Shown here: one piece after another, positions 11,101-23,852 of the stretch
How positions within the stretch are numbered: position 1 is the first letter of the stretch
How the letters are laid out: each line of letters starts with the position of its first letter
Assembly: GCA_947179485.1 (NCBI GenBank)
Contig: OX359247.1
Span: 40,834,801-40,898,800 of the forward strand
Length of the DNA stretch: 64,000 nucleotides
Direction: 5' to 3'
DNA from: Allacma fusca
Taxonomy: Eukaryota; Arthropoda; Collembola; Symphypleona; Sminthuridae
Notes under the pieces: model-generated
The model's input: only the letters and a program-made list of their open reading frames with translations
Told to the model about the DNA's origin: nothing
Database searches by the model: none
Translations under genes and position numbers: made by a program

Positions 11101-12534
11101 ATTTGAATTAATTCGTATCGGAATTCAAAATTAATTATTTGGATACATCGGAATCGGAATCTAAATCGGAAATAAATTTAAGCAGGTATTGTAATTGGAA
11201 TCGGAATTTTTATTTTTCCGATATTTCATCCCTGACCAGAAGGAATTTTAGAATAATAATATTAGGTGAGACCTGTTGGTCCGACCTCGCAGGAAAAAGT
11301 CCGAAGAATTCTCTGGTGGTCAACGGTGTATGGAGGAAGTCCTCTGGATTCTTTGCTGTAGGTGCCGGTAAGGTTCTTGTTTTCCTGGCGAAAAAATGCA
11401 AGTTCAAATGTGAATTCACGGTGGATAAAACTTAGCTGGAAAGTAGCCACGGAGTGGTATTCCATGGATGGGGAGATGATCTCCCAGTTGAAACGTAAGG
11501 ACTTGACAGTCACATCAAACACAGCTATGTAAATCTTGAAGTATGCTCATATACAAATATTACATGCATTGGCGCTTTAATTTCAGAATCTTTGTTGGGG
11601 ATAAAAGAGTAACAGTCCCACTGAATGCTCCCCAGCAAAGATATGAGAATCAAATATACATTTATATGACGTTGGAGGCGCCACAAAGAATCCGAACAAA
11701 TTTGGAAGCCTATAAAGAGTTTTTCAACTGGACCATGACTTACAGGTTGGATTCGGATTTCCCAATTCCATATGGGTGGTTCATAAGGAAATCTTCTCTA
11801 GAGGCTCAATTTTACAATACTTACGCAGACGGGCTTGACTACAACACATTAGCCAGGTATCATAATATGTTAATACAAAAAATATATCTAACCAGATTGT
11901 TGGTGAATTTTCGGTTGTATGATGATTTTGAATGTCTTTGAACCATAGAAGAGCAAAGTTGGCTGCTTGGACGGTTTCTAACTGCGAGGATGCACCAAGC
12001 GAGAGGCACAAATTGGTCCAAGAACTTCAGAAATACATACCCATTTCGATTTACGGCAAGTGTGGAACGAACATGTGCAATGAAACCATTGATCCGGATT
12101 GCTGGAATGAGTTGGCAATGTTTCACAAATTTTATCTCTCATTTGAAAACTCACTCTGCAAGGACTACGTGACGGAGAAGTTCTTCAATTCCTTGAGAGT
12201 AAATATGGTTCCAGTTGTGTACGGGAAAGCTAATTACGGTCACCAGTTCGCGCCAGGATCTTTCATAAATGTGGATAGTTTTGCGTCCGTCAAAGCATTA
12301 GCACAATATTTGATGTATTTGAATGGGAATGATGAGGAGTACCTCAAGTACTTTGAATGGAGGAAATATTACCGGCTCCATCAGGGATGGCCTGTGGAAG
12401 ATGCTTACTGTAGAGTGTGTGAGAGATTGCATAAGGAAAATCCTCCAGCGCCCTCTAAGCTTGATATCCATGACTGGTCCTTTAGACAAAATTCTGAAAA
12501 TCGTGTTTGCGATGGGCCGCGTTCAAAATATTAA
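8182..12534 (+). pseudogene. Alpha-1,3-fucosyltransferase (GT10), apparently disabled
   Basis: Five exons fit a Golgi type II glycosyltransferase that would transfer fucose from GDP-fucose to N-glycan or Lewis-type acceptors. Exon 1 (8182-8322) is a short cytoplasmic tail plus one membrane anchor (FVEILIIISFVVVIWSFLIL). Exon 2 (8459-8551) is a polar stem. Exon 3 (11293-11494) is the start of the N-terminal domain (RRILWWSTVYGG, later GVVFHGWGDDLP). Exon 4 (11587-11856) contains FNWTMTYRLDSDFPIPYG. Exon 5 (11949-12534) contains the GT10 core FYLSFENSLCKDYVTEKFF and ends CERLHKENPPAPS...CDG. Splice phases agree except inside exon 3, where the frame shifts after SPLDSLL near 11355-11362 and a TAG interrupts the frame at about 11432 after FTVDKT. 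Exons 4-5 are fully open and well conserved, so decay is recent or exon 3 has assembly errors. A hAT element sits in intron 2. An AATAAA lies at 12546. Confidence 0.85.
10371..11234. mobile_element. Degenerate hAT transposon in fucosyltransferase intron
   Basis: The 864-bp insertion has imperfect terminal inverted repeats: CAGGGTTGAAAATTGG at the left and, read inward from the right, CAGGGATGAAATATCGG. It is flanked by an 8-bp target duplication with one mismatch (ACCAGTAG at 10363-10370, ACCAGAAG at 11235-11242). TIRs opening CAGGG and 8-bp duplications are hAT hallmarks. Both ends carry many subterminal GGAATCGGAATT-type repeats. On the plus strand around 10850-10950 there is a broken relic resembling the hAT dimerisation region (ILSIPAT, a stop, then GRFFSALRLI), so the element descends from an autonomous copy. 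Its right end lies 58 bp before exon 3 of the host gene. Confidence 0.87.
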
Positions 12535-12545
12535 TTTCTCTAGGA

Positions 12546-12551
12546 AATAAA
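12546..12551 (+). terminator. Polyadenylation signal AATAAA
   Basis: AATAAA begins 12 bp after the fucosyltransferase stop codon. This is close, but it is the only canonical signal immediately downstream. Confidence 0.4.
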
Positions 12552-13193
12552 AAACATGGTTTCTCCATGTCCCCTGGAGACTTCAAGAAGGACTTATAAA
12601 AGTACCAAAATTCGTCTTCATGGAAGGTAACCTCTTATCGCAAGAAAAATTAAAATTGAGTTTAATGAGAATCTGCTCAAATTTAGCTGCTAATAGGAGG
12701 CTTTTAATGGAGTGCTTCTCTTATTATTATATATAACATATGAGAGATACATTTTCTTATATATTCTCTAGAGTTCAGAATCTTCCACTAGCTCCACCCC
12801 CATACAGAATTGTTAAAAGGAATTGAGGTGTGTTTATTGCAAGCTTAAATTTTTTTATCAATTTCAAATATAACCCTTAAAATTTGCCTCTCAACTACGC
12901 TTCATATGACTAATGAAATGTTTTTATTTTTAGAAAGGATGTGAACACGATTTTATTCCTAAGTCACATCAACACCCAACATTGAACTCTTGACATATTG
13001 GGGCATATATGTATGTATTGCAGAATTGAATTAAATCCTTTTCAAAATCATGATTAATTGTTTTCACAGTATAATTTAAGGTATTTTCACAGACTAGGAC
13101 TACTAGGAGGTATGCATAGTATAACAGGAGATATTATTATAAGGTTAGAGCTTCTCAAGGAGGTCTTCGTAAAAGTTTCCAGGATTTGAATAA
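12552..13193. other. Intergenic between convergent genes
   Basis: AT-rich 3' flank shared by the plus-strand fucosyltransferase copy and the minus-strand TMX3 gene. I see no coding or repeat feature. Confidence 0.5.
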
Positions 13194-15505
13194 TCACTCA
13201 CATTTTTCATGGTTATCGAGATCCTCACCCTCGTTGTCCTGGGTTTCTTCAGAAACTGTAGAAACACAAAAACTATTGGTTAGCTTCGCTTATTGCAATT
13301 ATTGGATAGACCGGAAAGTTCTTGCGAGGGATACTTTCTGAGAATATCATTTTTATGTCACACAAAAACTACAGGCTACGAGTAGTATACCATCATCAAT
13401 TAAATCCGGGCAGAAATAAGAATACAGGATGAGACTCAAGAAGCCCAGAGGAAGACCAAATAATACTGTAGTTAATATTGGATTCCCAGCCCACATATCC
13501 ACCAAATTGGAAGTTAATTCGTAATACTTCCGGTACAACCTGATTATGATGGAGTTGCCCCCATAAGCCTGTAAAATAGATGAGGAAGCTCCATTTACAA
13601 TTAATGCTCTATCGGAATCAATTATGTAATTGACTGATTCATAATAATAATTTGCAATTGTCCATACTCTGACACCGCCTTTAGATACCAGGTCCAGATG
13701 GGAAAAAATTGTATCAGGACTCCAGCTAACGTCGTTTCCATTAAGTAAAAAGTGCTCGTGATTAGTGCTATTGATGACAAGTAAAGCTGGAGTTTGCAAT
13801 TGCATGGTCAAAAACTTCCCCAACAAGTCAACTGCTGATGTCCAACATACTTGAAATGTACTGTTGATATTAAAAGTACAACAATAAATTTTTGCATTTG
13901 TAATACAACGGCAATAATAATTCCTGTGTCATCATTAAAAATACATGCAAATAAATTTGTTATAAATGTGCTCTTTACCGCATGTCTGTATCCGCTGCTA
14001 CTGTCCCCATGAAATCACGAAACCTACAGGAAGATAAACATGAGTACATATTACCATGAGACAGGCAAACGTTTATATTTATACTAAAGACAATAAACAC
14101 ATGATGTCTTACTCTAAATGATGATTAGGACTTCGTCCAACTTTATCTTCCTCAATGACCCCAACAGCAACTAATTTCTTCGTTAGAAATAACTGGTCAA
14201 AATTACTCCTCGTGAGCCGGACAAAATGGTCAAATCTATTTGCTGACACAAAATTTCTCAACTCATCTCCCTCACTTAACTCCAGTATCACCCCATTAGA
14301 ATTCTTCTTTAAAACCTTTGGGCTGACTATATCCTGATGCTATATAGAACATTCAGATTATTAAATACGCCTCAAAATTAACTGAACAAAAAACTAATTA
14401 ATAAATAACTTCCAGTAAAATTTACCTCTTCCTTCTCAATGAAATAAAATCGAGTATCCGAATGCTGGTTTTCCTTGGCGATTGTTTCAAATTCACTCTA
14501 AAGACATAAATAATGAAAACATTAATGGTACATATTACACTAAGGTGGTGCTCTTCTGCGTGTAATTATTTTTAGCTTTTAACTAATATCCTAAAATTTC
14601 CTTACCCACAGGGGTTCAACGATGGGTCCCTCATAAGCAAACAAATGCCCGTGTAATGTCAGTGGGTCATCTGTGCTATGAATGATGTGTGGCTCACTCA
14701 TTTTTTTAGCAAAGTTTACAATGTCATCTGTTACCCTTTCTCCACGATATATTTCCAGTTTGTCTCCTTGCATACTAAAAGGAAACGGCAAAATAAATGT
14801 TACGTTTATTTATAATAATGTTAATGGATCAGAATTCCAATCAAATATCTCAATTATTTACATATTTTCTTAATATGGTGTTATTATTATTTATTACTTC
14901 ATGCAAACACATACGCTGCATTATATTAGTGTAAACTTACAATATAATCGTAGGGAAGCCTCTGACACTAAACTCGGAAGCCACAGATGGGAATCTTGTA
15001 CAATCCACCTTTGCCACTCGGACAGCAGTGTCATGAAGTGCTTGAGCCACATGATTGTAAATGGGCTCCAGCCTTTTGCAGTGACCACACCAGGGAGCAT
15101 AAAACTGTAATATTTTAAAAAATTGTCATTATTATATAGCTGTATAAATAAACTAGCAAATTAGAAAGTACAACATATCTTAATCTGGTAAAAACTTTCT
15201 ACTTACTTTCACTAACCAAATACCTTGTTTCCGAACTTCAAGGAACCTGTGCATACAATACAATACAAAAGTCAATTATGGCATTTTTAATATTCTTTTT
15301 TAATATTTTAATATTGAGAGATGTAGAAATTTTGTAAATACAGCTACAAAATTATTCACCTGTCTGACAGTTCCAGAACCTTGGCCGGGTGACCAACCCC
15401 ACTGGCACGAACAGAAAGCAGTACAGAAAGAAGTATACATAAAATTGCAAGAGCATAACAAGCTTTGAGCTTTCTATGTAACTTCAAGTTACTACTGGTT
15501 AACAT
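13194..15505 (-). CDS. TMX3: Thioredoxin-related transmembrane protein 3 (disulfide isomerase)
   Basis: Nine exons: 15505-15360, 15246-15207, 15104-14941, 14774-14606, 14497-14426, 14333-14113, 14023-13979, 13860-13391 and 13255-13194. All phases agree and give 462 residues, close to the usual length of about 454. TMX3 is an ER membrane oxidoreductase that forms and isomerises disulfides in client proteins. Residues 1-35 are a signal peptide. The thioredoxin fold carries the active site FYAPWCGHCKR (Cys68 and Cys71) and the downstream RGFPTI cis-proline loop. Redox-inactive thioredoxin-like domains follow (KLVAVGVIEE, then ALLVIN). The C-terminal membrane segment contains FGLPLGFLSLILYSYF, a TMX3 signature, followed by an acidic tail ending HEKCE rather than a lysine-rich retention signal. 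The start at 15505 directly precedes the signal peptide; an in-frame ATG farther upstream, at 15571, would bury it. Confidence 0.95.
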
Positions 15506-17351
15506 TTTGAAAAGTTCACAACTATTGGCTACTTCAATTATTAACAAAAGTGCTATATTATGTATGTACAAGTAGTTACTTATGTTTTTTTAGAGTGTCA
15601 CATATCATAAAAGTTTTTGCGACTGTACATGAGTAAGATGTATGTTAATACTATATGTGATCAATATATGATATATTAAGAAGTCCGTCGCTGCAACAAT
15701 TTTTGTGGTAAACTAATACATTTCTATAAATTAGTTAGATGAATGTTAGCAAATACTAGGTTTAATAATACGGTCCTGTAACAACAATAAAATTAATATC
15801 ACTCTTCGTTGGTTATATGTATGCTAGCCCTTTTGTACAAGCTGACTAGAAATGTTTTTACCATTGTTCACATTCATGACTAATGATTGTCAGTGTAAAA
15901 GTTCACTAGTATCTAAATAATACTGAAACATTGCTTGGCAAAAAATTTGAAATTACTGCTTTCATGGTAAAGAATTTCTCTTTTAATAAGCAATAGCTTA
16001 AAAATGTAGCACTGCAGTGTAGGTATTATCTACGTTAACCGGTATTTAAATATTAGTAATATATGATTTAACAGAACGCTGTTTATTTTGACTAGTCCAA
16101 GTTTGAAGTATTGATGTTGGGTTTGAAAAACCGCTTCTACCTATTCTACAGATCTTCATTGGAGCGGATGCAGAATCCCCTTGCTATCTTGGGAAGATTA
16201 GCTTAGCATCATCCTGCAAGGGATATTCACTAACGCTCTGGCAGTGAACTGGGTTACTGCATAGGACATAGAGATGTACGTGTGCGCAATGTTGAGGGCC
16301 AAATAATAATAGTCGTAACAGATGATGTTCACTTTATTTGTTACAGGACGTGAGCTGAAGATCGTAGTAATAAAATGCGGTTCCAGAAAAAAATATTTTT
16401 ATTACAAATTCCAAATGCATGCTTTGAGGTGACATCACATTTAACACATACTCTTGTTTTGTCAGAAAAGTCCGTAATTGGCTTTCGCCTGTCAAGTAAC
16501 AATTTGCACCTATACAAATTGCTGGGTAAAAACAGCCGTTACTTAGTAGCATACTAGCAGTATCATTGAATACAGGGAATATACAGAAAATTTAATACAC
16601 AGTTGAAAGTGTAAAATCATCAAATTAACCGAGTTTGAAAGAGGAAATAATGACCAATTTCCATTATAAACGTAGTACATTTTTTCTATCGGTGTAGCCA
16701 GACCAAAATATAATTATACTAGAACTATGCCTAATACAGTTACAACAATATCGATTATACCGTGCATGTACGTATAAAATTGCGAAATAATGATTCCATA
16801 CAAATGCAAAGTTGTTCCATAATATTAAGTAGCTATGTTATGAAACAACCTGCACAGGAAACTCAAAATAAAATATAATAATTACAGCAAGCAATTACAT
16901 TACGAGAAACAGATAATCAAATAATACTAACTTCAATGACCAAAACTTAGAATTTCAGAAATTCCTGTTTTTCAGTTGTAACATTATCGTAAAGCTACTT
17001 TCCCAGCAGAAAAATATAATTAATAATTGCACGTAAGTAACTGTGTACGGATAATAACGTAATATAGCAGGAAAATATTGGGGTAATAATAAAGTACACA
17101 CACACAGGAAAATCTTAACGGGACAAAGGAGTTTTGCCCTGTGTAACATATTCCGGTATTGGACTACTATTTACATTGTTAACATTTCGAGACAAATAAG
17201 AAACGTTTCCGCTATATGAATAAATTCCGGTATAAAGGCGTCCGTTATAACGAATATGAGCTAATTGCATAGATTTTTACACTAATTCGTAAAATGAACG
17301 CTGCATAACAAATGTTGTACAAGTACTGCTTCAGCCAATGTCACCATGAGC
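15506..17351. other. Intergenic, no gene supported
   Basis: This stretch contains the promoter of the TMX3 gene and the 3' flank of the SPPL2 gene. Open frames at 16334-16557 and 16955-17149 overlap each other on both strands or lack motifs and splice context. Confidence 0.5.
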
Positions 17352-19902
17352 TTATGCAGGCAATTCAGCACTGGGTTCAGGGTTGCTCCATAGCTGTTTA
17401 ACCTGTTTCTTACATAACCCTACTGCATATATGGGTATTAATGTACTTGGAACGATGTAAAACAGGGCTGGCTGTCCGGTTTGAGAGATCGTGAGCACCA
17501 CAAAAGCAATTGCAAGTCCAACTCCGTAACCTGTTTTCAAATAATTAGGTTACGTAAAGACACATTCAAATACCATGGCCAGTTTATATAATAAATATTA
17601 TGTCATGATGCATCACAACGTAACTCCTCACCGATAGAAGCAGTTATGAAATATGGACGTCTTCTTGTGTCCCCGTTGAGGATATCAAAAGAATGAGCGA
17701 AACAGACTAGGAAACCGGGCACGATGATGTCACCGAACCCAAGCATAGAATAACGTTGCCCTACACAGGAGGACAAGATATTAAAGTCTAGTGATGGTAC
17801 TTTCAAAAGCAAAGGCAAGGTCTCGCCTGATCCACCACCGGTAGCAACTTGCACCATGACGCTTTCTCCATCCTATTATATAAAGATTAAAATATTTTAT
17901 AGACGATTTTTCTTTTCATATTGACAATATGTTGTAATATCGAAACCCAACATTTAACTTACAGAAGTAAAAAATGGTGTAATGAATACGAAAAAAATAT
18001 CGTAAACAAACAGCAGAGTCAGAAGAATGGTACATATTTTTAAATTGGGCATTCTCAGAGTTTGAATAAGGTGGATACTGAAATTACACAAGAAAAATTC
18101 ACATTAGAATATCTCCGAATGCTTTTAAGACGGGATCGTCTATGAAATACTATTACGTAGAAAATACTTTTCGTACCAAAAACATACACCTAGGTAATCC
18201 TGCAAGACCCATCCAGCTGCCGTATTTCTGAGGAAGAACCAAGTGATCGGTACGGCAATGCAAACAAGCATCAGTAAAATTTGATGAAGTCCATATCCTC
18301 GGATCCTGTTAACGATTTGGAATTTCGAAATTTAGTATTTATTTGTTGTGGTTTAATTAAACGGTAAATTCAGACCAACCTGGGCATGAAGCTGTCCACT
18401 TTAAAGTACTTGAGTACCTGTAACCACAGGTCGTAAGTTGCTCTGGCCGTTGCGAAACAAAACACAGCCATAAAGAAATACACTAAAAAATAGTAAAATT
18501 ACCGTAATCATTATATACACCAGGTAAAACAACCAAATAACCACATAATGTTATTTAAGGTCTCAAATCAAGTTCATCAGTATTAATTACAAACTTTGCA
18601 GTTACCCAAGTATTTGTAGAAAAAGTACAGTAAAAGCAGCGTAGCCGTAATGAACACGACGAGAACAAGTGTAACCATAACATTCATACTGACTTGGGAT
18701 TTGCTGGCTGACGTCGTGCCAGTATTATTATCCAAAATTTGCTGCTCACTAGCCGTACTAAAAGCAAATAGATATTTTACATACTTTCTGAACCTATAAT
18801 ACTGCAATTCACACTACAATATTTTCTATACTTATAAAAGCCCTTTTAAAAATACAAACCAATTCCCACAGAAAGTTAGTTAGATACCTTGGAATCTCCC
18901 TATAAGGTCCAGTGTAAGATCCAATGACTACACAAACAACTGCGAGACCCCAAAGAATCAGCACAGTCGGGTTGAACAAGGTGTCATCTTTAGCTGTGAT
19001 GAACTGAACCTGTAGATCTCCCTGCGCCTCATAGTCCTTCATAAATCGTGCCGCAATGAATATTAAATCCAGAAATCAAAATTTTCGTTCTAATTGATGC
19101 TCTAATAATAAAGCTAATTATTAGCTTTGAAGTTACATAAACCCTCTATAATTACCAAAATTTTATTCCCGGTCGTATTGCCAATTAATGCAAATACATC
19201 CATGCTGTAGTTCCCAGTTATATTAGTCAAAAACTCAGTCGAAATTAAGATCAGGCCGGATCCGTTGTTCTACAAATACAAAATAAACTCCATAAAAGAA
19301 TGACATCTCAGAGAATCGAAGGCTCAACAGTAACAATGTACAAAACATTACCCTAACGAAATCAGCATAGTCGGACAGCTGACAGTCAGATGAGTATCGC
19401 ATGAGAAACACAGTGTCTTTACTCTCGGACAGACTAACAGCCGCACGTGAAGTGTCATTACAAATATCAATCTCAGTCAAATCCTTCACTACATACGGTT
19501 TCTAAAAAAAATCAACCCAATGTATTATATCTTGGAAACGTTCCCCAATCCCCGAAAATTATATGTATCTTGACAAAAGTAAATTCCTTACAGATTCAAC
19601 AGTTGGCACTGTGAAGTACTTTGGCGGGTAGTTAAAGCAGAGATCCAGACTAGCATTAGTATTGGGTGACGAGACATTAAAAAATTTCATTATTCCAAGA
19701 TTATATTCCAGTTTTCCTGCTCCCTGGAACAAAACAAAATATTGACACCAATAATCATTACCGAACTTTCCCAATTTCCATCACCAAAAATATTGTATTC
19801 CTTTCGTACTCTAGCTTAATCATCATTATCCTATATTACCTGTCCAGAGGGAAGCATCACAAAAATACATAGAAGAAGCTTGACCACGTTGCTCTGCCCC
19901 AT
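17352..19902 (-). CDS. SPPL2: Signal peptide peptidase-like 2 (intramembrane aspartyl protease)
   Basis: Eleven exons: 19902-19840, 19723-19592, 19501-19352, 19269-19156, 19036-18888, 18757-18606, 18482-18380, 18305-18177, 18077-17963, 17872-17632 and 17530-17352. They give 508 residues, near the 520 of human SPPL2A. The family cuts type II membrane proteins within the bilayer in endosomes, lysosomes and plasma membrane. Residues 1-21 are a signal peptide. A luminal protease-associated (PA) domain runs to about residue 155, with FLTNITGNYS glycosylation-type sequons. Multiple membrane spans follow. The catalytic pair is visible: VYDIFFVF (Asp357) and LGFGD (Asp417). The QPAL motif (470-472) completes the GxGD protease signature. 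The exon at 18305-18177 must use the donor after TTTTTG, giving LGVCFCIHL; an earlier GT at 18181 would break the frame. The acceptor before 19036 (TTATGAAG) is weak but keeps phase. Confidence 0.95.
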
Positions 19903-21265
19903 TTTGCTATGGTTCCGTAATTTCCTCCCAATTATCACAAATCCACCAAATACCCGTCCACCTGAATTCCCTCACTAAAATCAAAGGAAACAAAACACAT
20001 TTATCAACTCCTCAACTTCAAATCACAAATTTACAAATTCCTTCAAAATGATTCCTCCAAATTCGACTGTTTTTAAATTCAACCACCCATTCAATTCAAT
20101 CCACTCCTTCAAACGATAATAATTTAACTTAATAAACTGCAATTCAAAAATGGTCAGCAATTGGTACACTATCCCAAATAATTACACACATATATTTATA
20201 TCCCCCCTCAGACCGACAACCGCCTCTAAACTGAATTCAAAAAGCGAACAGCCAAATGTGCATCTCAAAGAATAGATACAAATCAAATCCAAAAACCAAT
20301 AAAAATACCTGCTGTCAGTCACAGACACCCCTTAGTCCGTTACAGTTGTTATCTTACACGTAGTTCCACAAACTCAATAACTCAATATTTGCATTCAAAC
20401 AGTTTCTAAATTCAAAAGTGACGTGTACCAGTAAATAATATGTTCAACTAAATTCCCGAAAAGTATTCCCGATATTTCGAACACCGTAATGAGGCAGAGA
20501 GAGATGTCCGTCAAATCCTTCTTCTTTAACCTGATCCACTCACACTGTACTTATTTAGTTTATCCCAAAATCTACAAAAATAAACGTAATCACTTGATGA
20601 TCCGCATCATCCACTTCCTAACTTCCTATTGAGAGTGATTCACAAAATTGAAAATGCATTTTTGCATATGACTTTGTAAAGGCCGCCCCTAAAATCCAAT
20701 ATTTCTGTTGAGATTCCCATTGGCTTACAAATAAATCAAGGAATGTTGGGAGTAACAAAATGTAATCGCACCTGTTCATTTAACTCATGACTGTAGACAA
20801 AGTTGATTAACTATAGAATTAAACTTAAATGATAAATACCTATGTATGTAAATACTACGTGTGAATAAATCAGAATTATAGTGTTATTGTGGCCCGATAA
20901 GACAATGTAGATTTGATTCCTTTAATCAGTCCATAAATGATTGTCGGGTATAAGCAATTATGTAGATGCACTTACGAGGTATAGGCCAGGGCCAAAGCAA
21001 ACAAGTTGTATCCTTGAAGACCTTCTTCTCCAGTTTCATGTATGTATGTTATACAACATAGACACACGAGATTAGGTAAGCTGTCCACTGTAGTCTGCAG
21101 TACCTTTTTATTAGAGCGTAAATATCACTGTACTATTTCTTTCACGAGTTTTTTCCCTCATAGGACTTAACTAATTTTTGAGCACTGGAGTAAATTTTCA
21201 AAAATAGTAGACAAGAAAAAGTAATATTTGTGAGCATTATTTGATAAGGGAGCTCATTGTCAAAA
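19903..21265. promoter_or_regulatory. Divergent intergenic region, SPPL2 and GLO1
   Basis: The two genes are head to head with 1.36 kb between start codons. The part nearest SPPL2 (19910-20350) is C/A-rich on the plus strand and lacks ORFs, which fits 5' untranslated sequence with possible introns. I cannot place a core promoter. Confidence 0.4.
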
Positions 21266-23380
21266 ATGGGGGACTCAGTACCGCTGTCTGTGGAAGAAGC
21301 CCATAAGATTGCCGGTGGGGATAGGGATCCGGCCACTAAGGTATTTGAATGATATGTTTGAGACAAAATTAATTACTATTTAATTATATGCTTCACACTG
21401 GCACAGAGATATCTTGATGGGTGGGAATGCAAATTTTTTGGGATTTAATTGAAGTCATCAAAGTAATTATGTGTTGTTAAGATGGGTGTAAATACTGTGA
21501 TTTGGTTTTTATATCAAGCATTATCTACATGTTGCAAGTAATTAATTCGGAGTAAAAGGTTTTCATTTCTAACCCCTGTTATTAAGGTCAAAGGTAAAAA
21601 GATTTTATTTCATGTTGACAACTTTCTGGTTTTTGAGGAAAAAATTGTGCTTAGGTGGACCGTGTTTGCAGACAATATTTGAATGGAGGTTGACATTCTT
21701 GTTTGTTTGGGTATTGTTGTCCTTATGGTTTGATTGACATTTTTACATGTGGGTTTTTTTTAATTACTTTAAAATTTTGTATGGGGTTTGTTCTTGTATT
21801 TATTGTTTTTTGAAGTTGTTGTTACTGTCTTTGGAATAGTTTCTTTAATGCTGGTTTTTGTGTTATTCTGTATACAATTGGTTGAATTTTTGAAATGGAA
21901 GGGGAAGTTTTGGGAAAAGGTTATTTCAATTAGGTAGATAAGTGATTATTGTATGAAGTGGTGCGGTAGTAGGAAGTGTGCTATTGCTTAGAGATAAAAC
22001 CAAATCCTTTTGTGTGCCCTAAATTGAGCAGTATTTAAAAAAAATAGGATATTGTGATAGGGTTATATTGTCGCTGAAGAAACAAAATAATCTACATAGG
22101 ATGTAGATCATTTTACCTGTTCAACGACGATATGCACCTGTTGAAGCGAACTCCATATGAAAAATAAGAACTACCGGTAGGGGGCTGTACTCAGTCCGAA
22201 TTAAAGACTATAGATGGTTATGGTACAAGAATTGTACATATTCTAGTTAATACAGGGACCGTCATGTTATGTTTTTATTGCTTTTTGTCGACTTTGAATG
22301 CCAATTTTGATAAGTTTACTATTTCCCATACCTGACTTTACGTCTTGGATGAAAACCAATACTTAAAGTATTTTTTGTTGGCACACTGATAAAGATCACT
22401 AACTAACATATAGTTATGCTGAATGTAGATTGCAGTAGTGATGGTTGGAAGATGTGTAGGGATTTTTTTAATTTTCACTTTCGAATAGCAGAACTTGACC
22501 GGACGGACTAACACATTTCAGAATATTACTCTGACTAATCTTTGACCAGACACAATTAATTAGAAATCCCCCTGGTTCCAATTACAAAAATAAATAAAAA
22601 GTAAATCATATGTACGTATATTGGCAGTGGTCGAGGTCCTAATCGTAGTAGGGTTTACGACTACGACATTGTCTTCTACTATAAATTAGTATGAAATAGT
22701 CACAATTTGAATACAGTAGCCTTTCATATATAACTGATATTGATTATATTTTATTGCAGGAGTTTCTCTTCCAGCAAACGATGTACCGCATAAAGGACCC
22801 TCGACCATCATTGGAGTTTTACTCGAAAGTGTTGGGGATGACTCTACTTCAGAAGTATGACTTCCCCGAAATGAAATTTTCCCTGTATTTCATGGGCTAT
22901 GAGAGTAAGGATGAGATTCCGGCAGACAACAAAGAGCGGTCTCTCTGGGCTATGACAAGGAAAGCTACATTGGAATTAACCCAGTAAGGAAACTATAAGG
23001 TTTTATTGTATGAGAAGGAAATTACGTTCTAGTGAGCACATCAAAAGAAAAGTTTGCCAAAAACTCAGCGTTAGTTTCTCCCCTGTCAGGAGTGATTGAA
23101 TGATGTGTTTGTTGTCCACAGCAATTGGGGAACTGAAAACAACCCAGACTTTGCTTACAACATTGGAAACAAGGATGGGATCGGTTATGGTCACATTGGT
23201 ATCCTCGTTCCGGATGTTGAGTCCGCTTGCCAAAGATTTGAGGAGCTTGGCGTGGAGTTTGTAAAGAAACCTAGTGATGGAAAAATGAAAGGCTTGGCCT
23301 TCATCAAGGATCCGGACGGTTATTGGATTGAGATCTTTTCCGCTGTTGGAGTCGCTAGTAACCTTAAATTAGATCAATAA
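21266..23380 (+). CDS. GLO1: Lactoylglutathione lyase (glyoxalase I)
   Basis: Three exons (21266-21340, 22760-22983, 23122-23380) give 185 residues; human GLO1 has 184. The enzyme isomerises the methylglyoxal-glutathione hemithioacetal to S-lactoylglutathione, the first step of cytosolic methylglyoxal detoxification. Both glyoxalase folds are present. The four metal ligands of the animal enzyme can be read: Gln31 (FQQTMYR), Glu97 (LELTHNWGTE, restored across the second intron), His124 (YGHIGI) and Glu170 (WIEIF). The highly conserved [11 protein letters not shown] and [10 protein letters not shown] segments are intact. The first exon encodes a short N-terminal tail ([14 protein letters not shown]) and is followed by a 1.4-kb intron with no coding content I can see. 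AATAAA occurs at 23577. The gene is convergent with GIPC. Confidence 0.97.
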
Positions 23381-23576
23381 TCATTCTTATCCTCCCACAC
23401 TGAACTGTGTTTAAGAAGTGCCAAGGGCTTTCAAAAAGTAAAGCTACACTGACAATAATTAATCCGAAGGAAAAAACCACACATACTTTACAATGCATAT
23501 ACATTTATGGCTTTATTTCCATATGCATATAATTAGATACATACATATTTTCCGGAGTTTCTTGCACCTGCATTTG

Positions 23577-23582
23577 AATAAA
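23577..23582 (+). terminator. Polyadenylation signal AATAAA
   Basis: Canonical signal about 200 bp downstream of the glyoxalase I stop codon, in the gap between two convergent genes. Confidence 0.55.
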
Positions 23583-23852
23583 CTTCACAAGAAAGTAAAT
23601 ATTTATGTACTACTTTGAAAATCTCCAATTGAGGCGAACACTTCTGATCCTGTCGACCTTAATTTAAAGGATGAATCATTTAACTTAAATAAAAGAATAA
23701 TACCGCTATTACTCTATGTACACATACAAATAAGAAATGTAGCATGTAAAAGAAATAAATCAAAACGGGATGATCAATAATGCGTTATACTATTAGTTGT
23801 TAGTATTATCTTTATCCACGCACGACCGGCTTATTTTCCTTTGACGGATCTT

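Noticed and set aside
11210-11522. Minus-strand frames over fucosyltransferase exon 3
   Set aside because: They are antisense shadows of the GT10 exon; the plus strand carries the RRILWWSTVYGG and VVFHGWGDDLP motifs.
18080-18176. Possible 10-nt microexon in SPPL2 between the 18305 and 18077 exons
   Set aside because: An early GT at 18181 seemed to require it to keep frame, but extending the upstream exon to the donor at 18177 keeps phase and restores the conserved LGxxFC motif.
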